Origin: a virus
DNA length: 26,360 nucleotides
Reading direction: 5' to 3' (one strand)
Virus record (IMG/VR): IMGVR_UViG_3300025073_000157
Coordinates: 1-26,360 of that record
Positions 1 to 7,593 of this stretch are shown here, in pieces (the stretch's first letter is position 1; every line of letters starts with the position of its first letter). The position numbers and the translations under genes are program-made. The notes below the pieces were generated by a model that saw only the letters and a list, made by a program, of their open reading frames with translations, did no database searches and was not told the origin of the DNA.

Positions 1-548
1 AGGCCATTGGCATCGAAAGTCAGATAAGACGAAGCCCTGCTGACGGCATCGTCCAAGGCACAGGCTGCCTCTACTGTTGAACCGTCAGTAATAGGCACAC
101 GCAAAGATCGGTTTATCTGCTCCTGCAAGTCCTGTATCTGCATAGTCAGCTTATCGTAGCGGTCCTCCAGCGTTTCGGCTGGTAGTGTATCGCCCGTTAC
201 AAGATCGGTGGTTTGCGTTTGTGGGGTTGACCGGCTGATAGTCAAGGTAGAAGTGGCGGCCAGAGAACCCACCAGCGTAACCGTACCCCCTGTATATGGG
301 CTGGAGCCGGTCCCGCTAATAGTATAGTCGGTGGTCTCGGTCAGCGTAGCCTCGGCCCCCGTAGCCGTTACGCGGGTAGTAACTATCAAATCAGATGTAT
401 CAAAAAAGTCTAAAGTAATAGTGAAGGTCTGGCCGACCACACCACTACCCACAAACGGCCCATCTTTACTGTAAGCCGCGACTGTAGCCCCAGCAGTCAG
501 GGGCCAGAGTAAAAGACAGAACAAAGAGACTAGGAGTAATCTTTTCAT
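1..548 (-). CDS. Tail fibre protein, N-terminal part (cut by window edge)
   Basis: About 182 codons are present; the C-terminus lies beyond position 1. After an N-terminal hydrophobic stretch (MKRLLLVSLFCLLLWPLTAG), which looks like a Sec signal peptide, the protein has the plan of T7-type fibre N-terminal domains that attach fibres to the tail: a small beta domain (TFTITLDFFDTS, then a TDYTISG-like strand), then R-x-TP-Q-TDL, a PAE-x-LED step and a helix with LTMQIQDLQEQINRSL, the usual start of the fibre shaft. The ATG at 548 follows GGAGGT and lies one base after the stop of the tail tubular B gene, so the two are probably cotranscribed. The receptor-binding part is not in the window. The signal peptide is odd for a protein expected to assemble in the cytoplasm. 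The fibre assignment is by recognised pattern; the exported status is inference. Confidence 0.8.
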   Translation of the reverse strand, partial: MKRLLLVSLFCLLLWPLTAGATVAAYSKDGPFVGSGVVGQTFTITLDFFDTSDLIVTTRVTATGAEATLTETTDYTISGTGSSPYTGGTVTLVGSLAATSTLTISRSTPQTQTTDLVTGDTLPAETLEDRYDKLTMQIQDLQEQINRSLRVPITDGSTVEAACALDDAVSRASSYLTFDANG

Positions 549-549
549 G

Positions 550-3087
550 TCAGGCCACCTCCGCAAGTAATACCAAGGCCGTTACAGCCAAAGGCAAGGG
601 TTTATCGGAACTGATAACCAAAGTGCTTTCGGTGTCGAATCCACCAGGGAAATTCAAAGCCTTTGTGCCTGTATAAAGAGGCACAGCCGTATCCATAAGG
701 TCCGGGCCTTCCCGGAACTCGATTTCTTCCAGATGACTGGTATCTCGCCCAAATTGCGCATAGCCGGTTTTGTAGAACATGGCCGCTATATGACTGATGC
801 GTTTGGGAGAGCCCAAAGCCAATGTTCCGTAGGGCATTTTCATCGTTTCGACTATGGAAGTATAAGGCAATCCGACTTGAACGACTGAGGCAGAACGGTC
901 TAAAGTAATCTGCCCACCAGATACGACCTTGCTGGGATGCGCTCCGCCATCGGCCAAAATAGCGACTGTTTCCCCTTCCAAATGGCTCAGACCGGTAATG
1001 GTGGTTGTTGGTGTGCTGTCATAGGTCAATCCGCAATCCACGAAAAACGCATCTTCTTGATCATCGCCCCAGTCCCAGGGCATTAGTTTTTCGACATAAC
1101 GTTTGGTGACCCCATCAATAGTCCTGTTGACTACAAACCATACCTCATCTTCAGGATCGCCCGGAATAACGGCTACGGATTCATAATTCCCGGCAGTAAC
1201 ATGCTCAGCCCAACAGACTACATCTTCTTCACGCAGATAAATCAGGCTTATCAACTTGCCTTCGTTGGTAATCCCCCAAAGGATAGGCTCCGGTCGTTTC
1301 TGGAAGGCTATTTCTTTTATACCACCTTCGGTAATTTCATTGGCTAAGCGGGTCATATCTACCGCCACAAGTTGGTCTTTTTCCCAGTTATAGGCCAGTT
1401 CATTGACCTTGCGGCTGCCGCGTTCAACGAATAGATAGCCCACTGCCGTTTTGACTGGCATTAGAGATGCCGAACCTTGTATGCCCGCCTGCTGTGGATG
1501 ATTGACATTGGTTGGGGTAATTGGCTCTGTGGCGTTGCTGGCCCCCAGCGTATATTCGCCGCCTGCTGTGCCGACAATAAGCCGGCTGCCAGCGGTAAGC
1601 CATTTAATGGGGTCTTGCTGGGCTTCGGCCATAGTAAAGACAATGGCCTCATCATCATTAGGACCAGCTTGGAAGTTATGGTAATCGCCGCCAGGTAATG
1701 ATTTGCTGGCCCAAAGTGTGGCCGGTTCGTAACTGCTTCCACCAAACCATATTCTTTGCTCAAAGAAAGTAACTGCCGCTGGATAACCCCGATAATCGCT
1801 CCAAGCTCCTTCGGCCCATAAGGTTGTCAGAGAATTGCCATCCCCGAAATCTACGACTACGCGGCCTTCGACATTGTTGCTGTCTGTAACAGTTTCAATT
1901 TCCACTATGCCTGGTTTTTTGAAAGATTGCGTTACCAAGTTGTACTTACAAGTCCCTGATGTATAGGCAGTCATGTTCAGGCGATAAATAGCATCCTCGA
2001 CATCGTTCAATTCGTGGAGTTCTACATTGCCATCGGCCACATAAGAGACCTGATAAATGGTATCCCACATCGTCCCGCCATCATAGGATACTTCCAATAC
2101 CAGTGTGCCTGTCCAAGTTCCATGCGTATAAAGGTCAAGTTTCTGGTTATAAGCTACTTCAATGGTGCTGGAGGTGGTGGCGCTGGTGAATGAACCGTTG
2201 ACGGCCTGCGAAGATTGAGGAAATTTCAGTTGCCATAAGGCCCCCACATGCTCGGAATTGAACAAAGGCGCGGAAGAGCGCAACTTCAAGAGACGACCGT
2301 TGCTGCGGTCCGGCCTTACTTTGCAGGTAGGCGCTCCATCGGCAGTTACCGACTCCGAAGCTATGACAGTTATAGTGAAATCAGGGGCGACATAAGCTAC
2401 ATCGGCCACTGTGAAGTTGCGTTTATTGGCGGCGACACTTCCGCCGAAAACCCTGATGATGGAGGCCGGCTCGATATAATTGCTCAAATCGCCTTCGCCG
2501 GAGATAACAAAAGAACCGCCAGCACCAGCATTGACAGTATCAATCTCATAGGTTCTGGTCCAAATGGTTGTATCGGTGTCGTTTTCGCTTAGAAAAGGCC
2601 CATAAACAAAATTCACTTCCTCTATGGCCCAACTATTATGGTCGGTGCGGATCAATCGGCGAGGATGATAATCCGGCTGAGTGTTATACATCACGTCCCC
2701 GGTTTGAGCGAATTGCAGCAAGGCTAAGTCTGCTGAAGGATAAGGGCTGACTATGTTGGTTACGGTACTTCCGTCATCATCGAGAATAAGACCTGAAACA
2801 CCACTTACAGTCCGGAAAAACCGTATCAGCAAATCGCTGAATTCCAAGATATAAGCATCGGTATCAGAATATAGAAAAGGGATAAGGCGGGTGATATTAT
2901 CACTGTTGGGCACTTCGGCGATGTATTTGCTTCCTGGCCTTTTAAAAGCCCCACCTTGAGGCCAGACTAGAAAGTTCTGCAAAGTTTTGCAGGCGCTCTG
3001 GTATTTGGCCAAGTCTGCCCGGCCAGCCATCCTCCCGGACCACAAACCTGAGTTGAAGTTGCTTTGTATAAGAGTTTGTTTTGCCAT
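550..3087 (-). CDS. Tail tubular protein B-like / tail nozzle protein
   Basis: A protein of 845 residues from the ATG at 3087. It matches a large phage family that takes the place of T7 gp12 (tail nozzle). The N-terminus has the typical QSNFNSG...GRADLAKY...LQNFLVWPQGG...RPGSKYIAEV block (about residues 8-58), followed by RLIPFLYSD and YILEFSD. The middle has the family's GYPAAVTFFEQR-x-WFGG and ASKSLPGGDYHNF segments (about residues 435-475), then IKWLTAGSRLIVGTAGGEYTLG and ERGSRKVNEL. The start codon overlaps the upstream stop as TAATG; a TTG three codons earlier is possible but lies too close to the only purine-rich site. It sits downstream of tail tubular A and just upstream of the fibre, the normal T7-like order. 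It should form the distal tail tube through which DNA leaves. Confidence 0.85.
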   Translation of the reverse strand: MAKQTLIQSNFNSGLWSGRMAGRADLAKYQSACKTLQNFLVWPQGGAFKRPGSKYIAEVPNSDNITRLIPFLYSDTDAYILEFSDLLIRFFRTVSGVSGLILDDDGSTVTNIVSPYPSADLALLQFAQTGDVMYNTQPDYHPRRLIRTDHNSWAIEEVNFVYGPFLSENDTDTTIWTRTYEIDTVNAGAGGSFVISGEGDLSNYIEPASIIRVFGGSVAANKRNFTVADVAYVAPDFTITVIASESVTADGAPTCKVRPDRSNGRLLKLRSSAPLFNSEHVGALWQLKFPQSSQAVNGSFTSATTSSTIEVAYNQKLDLYTHGTWTGTLVLEVSYDGGTMWDTIYQVSYVADGNVELHELNDVEDAIYRLNMTAYTSGTCKYNLVTQSFKKPGIVEIETVTDSNNVEGRVVVDFGDGNSLTTLWAEGAWSDYRGYPAAVTFFEQRIWFGGSSYEPATLWASKSLPGGDYHNFQAGPNDDEAIVFTMAEAQQDPIKWLTAGSRLIVGTAGGEYTLGASNATEPITPTNVNHPQQAGIQGSASLMPVKTAVGYLFVERGSRKVNELAYNWEKDQLVAVDMTRLANEITEGGIKEIAFQKRPEPILWGITNEGKLISLIYLREEDVVCWAEHVTAGNYESVAVIPGDPEDEVWFVVNRTIDGVTKRYVEKLMPWDWGDDQEDAFFVDCGLTYDSTPTTTITGLSHLEGETVAILADGGAHPSKVVSGGQITLDRSASVVQVGLPYTSIVETMKMPYGTLALGSPKRISHIAAMFYKTGYAQFGRDTSHLEEIEFREGPDLMDTAVPLYTGTKALNFPGGFDTESTLVISSDKPLPLAVTALVLLAEVA

Positions 3088-3911
3088 TATAACCAAAATC
3101 TCTTTGTGTAAGTGATATAAAAATTGGCGAAATATAAGGTTGTATTGTGGTCTGGATTTGTTGCTCCACCACTGTCAATGGAAGAAGAAAATTCAAGTTG
3201 AACGAGATTGCCTGCGGTTAATGGAAAACCGGCCAAGCTGCCTGTTATGCCAAAAGTATTGGCATCGAAATCGCAGGAACCGACCGTATGCCTCAGAACA
3301 TTGGCCGAACCACCGCCGATGACCAAGGTAGTATTAGGAGTCCAAGTGTCGGGAGTTACCCAAGTGCCGAATCCTTCCTTCCCGGCAGAAGGTATATTGC
3401 GACGTGCCGTAACGCCTATAGTAGCTGCCGTAGCTGCCGTAGAGTTATCCACCACCACATAGGTTGAAGACAGATGCAGAGTCAAATCGGAGCCTGGTTT
3501 GTAATCGCCGGGCAAGCGGAAATTGCAATGCCAACGGTTATTGGCCGCGCCTGATCCGCCTAAAGAAGTCCCGGCATAAATCCAAGCTAAAGTTTTCCAG
3601 GAACTTAGGGCCGTTCCCCATTGAAATAAACCTACCGCAGTGCCACTATTGGCAACAACCAACCTTGCCAGCGCCACATTAGCCCCCGACTGATATTCGG
3701 TGAACATCTCCCCCAGTGGTAAATCTATGTATCCTGTCGATTCCAAAGGGATAGATACCGTTTCGGCGGCGGTCAATCCTGAAAGCTGGAATTGAGCTTG
3801 TTTGCTATTGTCGAGATTATCGTAAAGGGTAAAGAGGGCATCGTTGAACAGATTGTTCTGAAGCGTGTCCGGGCTACGTTGGATTTTTATGTTCTTGACA
3901 TCGATAATCAT
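3087..3911 (-). CDS. Unknown beta-rich virion protein between tail tubular A and B
   Basis: A protein of 274 residues rich in Thr, Ser, Gly, Ala and Asn, with alternating hydrophobic residues that suggest beta-sandwich folding. It has no signal peptide or membrane segment. I do not recognise a family. The N-terminus is MIIDVKNIKIQ and the C-terminus ends in aromatic and basic residues (YFANFYITYTKRFWL), as often seen where a virion protein docks to a partner. The start directly abuts the stop of the tail tubular A gene (TAA then ATG) with no strong ribosome binding site, and its stop overlaps the next start, which points to coupled translation within the tail operon. By position it could be a tail accessory, decoration or adaptor protein; this is inference. 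Confidence 0.7.
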   Translation of the reverse strand: MIIDVKNIKIQRSPDTLQNNLFNDALFTLYDNLDNSKQAQFQLSGLTAAETVSIPLESTGYIDLPLGEMFTEYQSGANVALARLVVANSGTAVGLFQWGTALSSWKTLAWIYAGTSLGGSGAANNRWHCNFRLPGDYKPGSDLTLHLSSTYVVVDNSTAATAATIGVTARRNIPSAGKEGFGTWVTPDTWTPNTTLVIGGGSANVLRHTVGSCDFDANTFGITGSLAGFPLTAGNLVQLEFSSSIDSGGATNPDHNTTLYFANFYITYTKRFWL

Positions 3912-4529
3912 TTAGCTGTTTCTAAAGTACGTTCTGCCATTTCTCGTATCTATACCTTGATGCCAGTAAGGTTTCCCCTTTTCATCCGGGATATAGGTTT
4001 CTTCGGCATTGGTCATCTTGGCTTTGGAGAGAACTGCCTCGTATTCCTGCAATAGCTCTAGGGATTTTTGAGCGTTTTGCGCAATGCGTCCGGCCAAGAC
4101 GCTGGCCAGTAATGTATAAATGGCCTTGACCAGCAAGAGGGGATACTTGGTTACATCGGCAACGCTTTGAATATAACGGATATGGCAATCTTCTTGGTTG
4201 GTCAGGATATAACTGCCTTCCCGTAGCCATTCGGCGTCTGGCAGGTCGTATTCATCGTGGACTACCGCCAAGATTTTCAAAAGATTGTCCGGCAGTTGAT
4301 ATTGGTAATCCCAGCCGAAGTCAGGATCGGTAGCGACTTGGGTAAGTTCCGTACGGGCAATGGCGAATTTCCAATCCACGCCGGCTTCGCACAGGACTTC
4401 ATCGCGCACCTGTTCATACCATAGTTTGCAGAGATTGGCCGTTTCGGTGGCCTCATCTATATCGCTGATGCGGTAACTGCCAAAGAGCGAAAGTGCAAAG
4501 TTACATATTTCCGTGGACGAGAGGGCCAT
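3912..4529 (-). CDS. Tail tubular protein A-like (gatekeeper / adaptor)
   Basis: A protein of 205 residues resembling T7 gp11-type tail tubular protein A, the ring between portal and nozzle. Supporting features are the N-terminal LSSTEICNFALSLFGSYRI, a helical A-x-LCKLWYEQVRDEVLCEAGVDWKFA block, Y-x-YQLPDNLLKIL, an ILTNQEDCHIRYI strand, then a long C-terminal helix (LLASVLAGRIAQNAQKSLELLQEYEAVLSKAKM). The length is near the family's usual 190-210. The ATG is preceded by AAGGAG at good spacing. Downstream are the unknown beta-rich protein and tail tubular B. The alternating helix and loop pattern and gene order make this assignment firm. Confidence 0.83.
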   Translation of the reverse strand: MALSSTEICNFALSLFGSYRISDIDEATETANLCKLWYEQVRDEVLCEAGVDWKFAIARTELTQVATDPDFGWDYQYQLPDNLLKILAVVHDEYDLPDAEWLREGSYILTNQEDCHIRYIQSVADVTKYPLLLVKAIYTLLASVLAGRIAQNAQKSLELLQEYEAVLSKAKMTNAEETYIPDEKGKPYWHQGIDTRNGRTYFRNS

Positions 4530-4547
4530 AACAAACTCCTTCTAGGA

Positions 4548-4832
4548 TTACGGTCCTTCGAGGTTCAGTTCTAATTTTATGCCTATCCTGACCAGATTGC
4601 GTTCTATTCTGGATAAGGATTCTATGGCCATATCGCTTCTGACTTTTTCTTCGGCGCACATCCGGTCCCTGGCATTTTTCCGTTCCTCGGTCTGATAGTT
4701 CATAGAAACCATTTGTTCCTGCATTTTGGTTATCTCCATCCAGTTTTTCTGCGTCCTGGTAGCTACCCATCCCGCGAAAGGAATCAGAAAGGCTAAGACG
4801 ATTCCGTATAGAAATTGCATCCATTCCGGCAT
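4548..4832 (-). CDS. Small membrane protein with coiled-coil tail
   Basis: A protein of 94 residues with one hydrophobic segment near the N-terminus (FLYGIVLAFLIPFAGWVA, about residues 7-24), then a charged, helix-prone stretch to the end (MQEQMVSMNYQTEERKNARD and on) that is likely to be a coiled coil. The ATG follows AGGAG. It lies between an 88-residue unknown protein and tail tubular A. One N-terminal anchor with a long hydrophilic helix is compatible with an inner-membrane spanin subunit or an accessory holin, but no sequence signature decides this. A more typical lysis cassette is found at 18057-19049, so this may have a different role. Confidence 0.65.
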   Translation of the reverse strand: MPEWMQFLYGIVLAFLIPFAGWVATRTQKNWMEITKMQEQMVSMNYQTEERKNARDRMCAEEKVRSDMAIESLSRIERNLVRIGIKLELNLEGP

Positions 4833-4860
4833 AGTATCATCTCCTAAGTTGAGGCCCCTG

Positions 4861-5127
4861 TTATAATGGTTTTTCTACGACTATCTGAGCATCCAAGATG
4901 GCCCGCATTTCCGCCGATGTTTTTAGTTGCAGCTTTCCTGCATCCTCGGCGTGGACTATATCTCTCATTTCTGAAGGTTTGAGGAAGCAATTCTTAAACC
5001 AGGCCCGCCCGTCTTTAAGAATCCCGGTATTAGCACCCTCGCTTAAAGATGGAGGAGTAAGACCGATAGGATATGTGCTTCCACTTTTCAAAAGCACGTA
5101 GATATTTATGTTGCTATATTCGGCCAC
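4861..5127 (-). CDS. Unknown small protein, GTG start
   Basis: A protein of 88 residues starting at a GTG (MAEYSNINIYVLLKSG). The start is chosen because AGGAG lies nine bases before it and overlaps the stop of the LamG-domain gene. The N-terminal half looks beta-structured; the second half (LKPSEMRDIVHAEDAGKLQL...EMRAILDAQ) is helical. It has no signal peptide, membrane segment or cysteine cluster. No family is recognised. Its place after the fibre-like genes suggests a small virion or assembly factor for them, but nothing in the sequence proves this. Confidence 0.6.
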   Translation of the reverse strand: MAEYSNINIYVLLKSGSTYPIGLTPPSLSEGANTGILKDGRAWFKNCFLKPSEMRDIVHAEDAGKLQLKTSAEMRAILDAQIVVEKPL

Positions 5128-5138
5128 TTTATTTTCTC

Positions 5139-6548
5139 CTACTTAAAAGGCCCTTGTGCTCGCAGGGCCAACATATCCGCTTCCGCATTGGCTATAGAAA
5201 CATTTTTAGTCCCAAATAACGCTTTGAATAATTGGCCCTGGCACGGGTTCGCACCGTCCGCAGCCATTAATTGCAATACTTTGGTAGTAGTCAGATCGTG
5301 AGCCGCGCTTCCTGTAGCTTCCTGCACACCGTCAATATAGAGATTTACCGTATTGCCGTTTCGCAGCAGAGAAAGTAAATGAGTAATTCCATCTCTGACA
5401 TCGCTTGTTCCCATGATGTCTATAGCACTATTATCAGCCACAAATTCCAGCTTTCCGACATTTGGTCCGCCTCCGGCAAAGGTTAGAAACCATTCTGCCG
5501 CTGCTCCTAATCCTTTTCCGCAGATATTCGATGCTGCCGCCACACCTACAGGGATGTTTGCCCAGACGTGAATCTGATAGGGTGCGGTTCCGAATATGAG
5601 ACTTGCAGCGTTGGCCACCTGTAAGCAATCATCCACGCCGTCAAAGAATCTATAACCTGAATTGAAACTATCCCCGCTGTTGGCCGTTCCTGCTGCATTT
5701 CGGGCATCGCCGCCGTTGGCCGCAGTAATAAGAGAATTCCAAGTCGCCCCCGTCATCGTCAAATCTCTGCCTGCCGTGCCTTCGGCATTATCAACCGTTC
5801 CATTGACATCTTCCTTGCAAAACCAGTAAGCATCCAGTCCACTAGCTGCTAACCAGGCTTGAGGGAAATCGTGGAATCTCTGGGCATCGACAATAGCCAA
5901 GGGTGTATCTACACCGCCAAATCCCAGCCATTGCAGATAGCCTTTGAAATAATAATCACCCCAAGTCGTGGCTCCGAACCTCTGGGTAGTGGGTACGTTG
6001 GCTGCAAAAGTTCCCTGGCTAACATTGCCACTGAAAGCCCCCATTGCAAAAACTGCACCATCCAACCAGACGCTGGCAACGGGAGTCCAGGGACTAGCTG
6101 CTCCCAGATCAACCATAATTAAAAGGCTATGCCAGCCGGTTTCAGGAAAAACATTCGTACTTACCGAAACCCTATCAGTATCGCCAGAAGCTCCGGCCTT
6201 GAGCCTGATTCTTAACTTATCACTAGTATCTATTAGAAATTGAAATCGGTGTTCTGCCGAACCATTCCAGTTTTCAGCATAAATAGTGCGCGTTACTTCC
6301 ACGCCTGTCGTAATGACATAAATCCAAGCAGCCGAAACAGCATATCTGCGTCCCGAAAGTGCGTCCCATAATGTGCCTGGAGTGGCAATATCTCCTGCAC
6401 CATCAAAATATAACGCCGGCACGCCGTAGATAGTCCCGTGATTGTTCTGACCGGATAGATCAAGAACAGTCCCCCTTCGTTGTTCAGGATGTCCTCGTCC
6501 GGGAAACCACAAGCCCACACAACTATCAGGTATGAATGGTCTAGGCAT
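5139..6548 (-). CDS. LamG / concanavalin A-like tail or fibre protein (two domains)
   Basis: A protein of 469 residues from the ATG at 6548, which overlaps the stop of the preceding gene as TAATG and follows AAGGAT; the reading frame stays open upstream but that part lies inside the preceding gene. Two similar jelly-roll units are visible. The first, about residues 10-210, has DLSGQNNHGTIYG, ALYFDGAGD and GWHSLLIMVDLG...VWLDG. The second, about 270-455, has RFFDGVDDCLQV, IHVWANIPVG, HLLSLLRNGNTVNLYIDGVQ and LFKALFGTKNVS. These are the D-x-SG-NNG, FDG-D and LYIDG hallmarks of LamG/laminin-G folds, which often bind sugars. In this place in a phage operon it probably decorates the capsid or tail and helps adhesion to surface glycans. 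There is no signal peptide. Confidence 0.78.
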   Translation of the reverse strand: MPRPFIPDSCVGLWFPGRGHPEQRRGTVLDLSGQNNHGTIYGVPALYFDGAGDIATPGTLWDALSGRRYAVSAAWIYVITTGVEVTRTIYAENWNGSAEHRFQFLIDTSDKLRIRLKAGASGDTDRVSVSTNVFPETGWHSLLIMVDLGAASPWTPVASVWLDGAVFAMGAFSGNVSQGTFAANVPTTQRFGATTWGDYYFKGYLQWLGFGGVDTPLAIVDAQRFHDFPQAWLAASGLDAYWFCKEDVNGTVDNAEGTAGRDLTMTGATWNSLITAANGGDARNAAGTANSGDSFNSGYRFFDGVDDCLQVANAASLIFGTAPYQIHVWANIPVGVAAASNICGKGLGAAAEWFLTFAGGGPNVGKLEFVADNSAIDIMGTSDVRDGITHLLSLLRNGNTVNLYIDGVQEATGSAAHDLTTTKVLQLMAADGANPCQGQLFKALFGTKNVSIANAEADMLALRAQGPFK

Positions 6549-7519
6549 TATTGTATCCTTGCCAGTCTTCCTGTTACGGTGGCGGCATCGGAACGATAGT
6601 GTAGCGCCGTGCCACTGGGGATGGTAATTATCTGCGTATCGCCTGCGGGGATGGTCCACAACACCGCCGAATCAGCGGCCTGCACATCGGCTACGCCCAA
6701 GTAAATAATGCCATTTACCGCAGTTACCCGATAGACTGCTGAGGACACAACTGTTGCCGAATAGTCTGTGGCCGCCAGCGTACAAGTCAGAAGCTGTCCA
6801 CTTCCCGCCACCGCTACGCCTTTGGCGACATTGCTTATGGGCAACTGAACCGTATCGTCTGTAGCAATCGTAACTGGCATAGAAGCGGCCATAGCCGCAC
6901 TTCCCACAGCGGCGGGAAGATTATCTACGGCCTCACCGATATACCGCAACTGAACCGTAACGGCCCCATCGACATCTGCTGCTCCGCCAACCGTCCCAAG
7001 TTTGGTGTCTATGCTGCCCGTATCGACATCCATGGTTGTCAAGATAGCATTGCCGGCGGTATCAACGGTATAAAGTTCACCAGTGGCATTTGTTAGCAAA
7101 GGCACATAATCGCCTGCTGCTCCGGTAGATGTTGGGGGAGTATCATCGCGGACGGCCAGAGCCATTATGCCCGCATCAGTAGAAACGTGAGCAGCATCTT
7201 CGGCTTTAATAGCCGTAGCGATAGTTGTAGAACTGGCATCGACTACCAGCAACTTGCCAGAAGTATCGATCATCAAAGGCCCGGTATCGCCGCTGGTTAC
7301 GGTATTACTCCCATAGACGCCGCCCATAAGCAGGTGCGCTGAACTATCTGAGGTCCAATCAGCGTCATCGGTATAACTGACAAAACCGATATTCTCCGAC
7401 ATATTATCGGTAGCGTTCAATTTAGTTGAAGGACCGGCCTGAGCAGGCCAAAATAGCAAACCCACCATCAAAATAAGCAAGGGGATCAGCCAGACTTTCC
7501 ATTTCCATATTGTTTGCAT
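6548..7519 (-). CDS. Secreted-type virion appendage protein with signal peptide
   Basis: A protein of 323 residues. The N-terminus MQTIWKWK, then a hydrophobic core (VWLIPLLILMVGLLFW) and PAQA is a textbook Sec signal peptide with cleavage near residue 28. The mature part is low in Lys and Arg, rich in Ala, Thr, Asp, Val, and contains GIMALAVRDDTPP and DYVPLLTNATGELYTVDT, phrases I associate with structural proteins of environmental phages. The C-terminal part (IIYLGVADVQAADSAVLWTIPAGDTQIITIPSGTALHY, read in segments) resembles a small beta domain. Its ATG follows GGAG, just after a strong stem-loop at 7538-7580. It belongs to the fibre-like group with the 814- and 469-residue proteins. Function is inferred from context. 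Confidence 0.7.
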   Translation of the reverse strand: MQTIWKWKVWLIPLLILMVGLLFWPAQAGPSTKLNATDNMSENIGFVSYTDDADWTSDSSAHLLMGGVYGSNTVTSGDTGPLMIDTSGKLLVVDASSTTIATAIKAEDAAHVSTDAGIMALAVRDDTPPTSTGAAGDYVPLLTNATGELYTVDTAGNAILTTMDVDTGSIDTKLGTVGGAADVDGAVTVQLRYIGEAVDNLPAAVGSAAMAASMPVTIATDDTVQLPISNVAKGVAVAGSGQLLTCTLAATDYSATVVSSAVYRVTAVNGIIYLGVADVQAADSAVLWTIPAGDTQIITIPSGTALHYRSDAATVTGRLARIQ

Positions 7520-7537
7520 ATTAGACTCCTATAGGTC

Positions 7538-7580
7538 GGGCCAGAGCGAGGAGAAAGGAGAAAAAACCTCGCTCCAGCCC
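7538..7580 (-). other. Strong intergenic stem-loop
   Basis: The 73-nt gap between the 814- and 323-residue genes holds two 14-nt arms (7538-7551 and 7567-7580) that pair fully on the minus-strand transcript, allowing two G-U pairs: GGGCTGGAGCGAGG with CCTCGCTCTGGCCC, loop 15 nt. The T-rich run is in the loop, not after the stem, so this is not a classical intrinsic terminator. It may stabilise or process the mRNA, or reduce read-through between two fibre genes. Confidence 0.7.
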
Positions 7581-7593
7581 AAAGAACGAAAGA

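Noticed and set aside
1-7519. Diversity-generating retroelement as in BPP-1
   Set aside because: The head genes resemble BPP-1, but no reverse transcriptase and no template/variable repeat pair were seen in the window.
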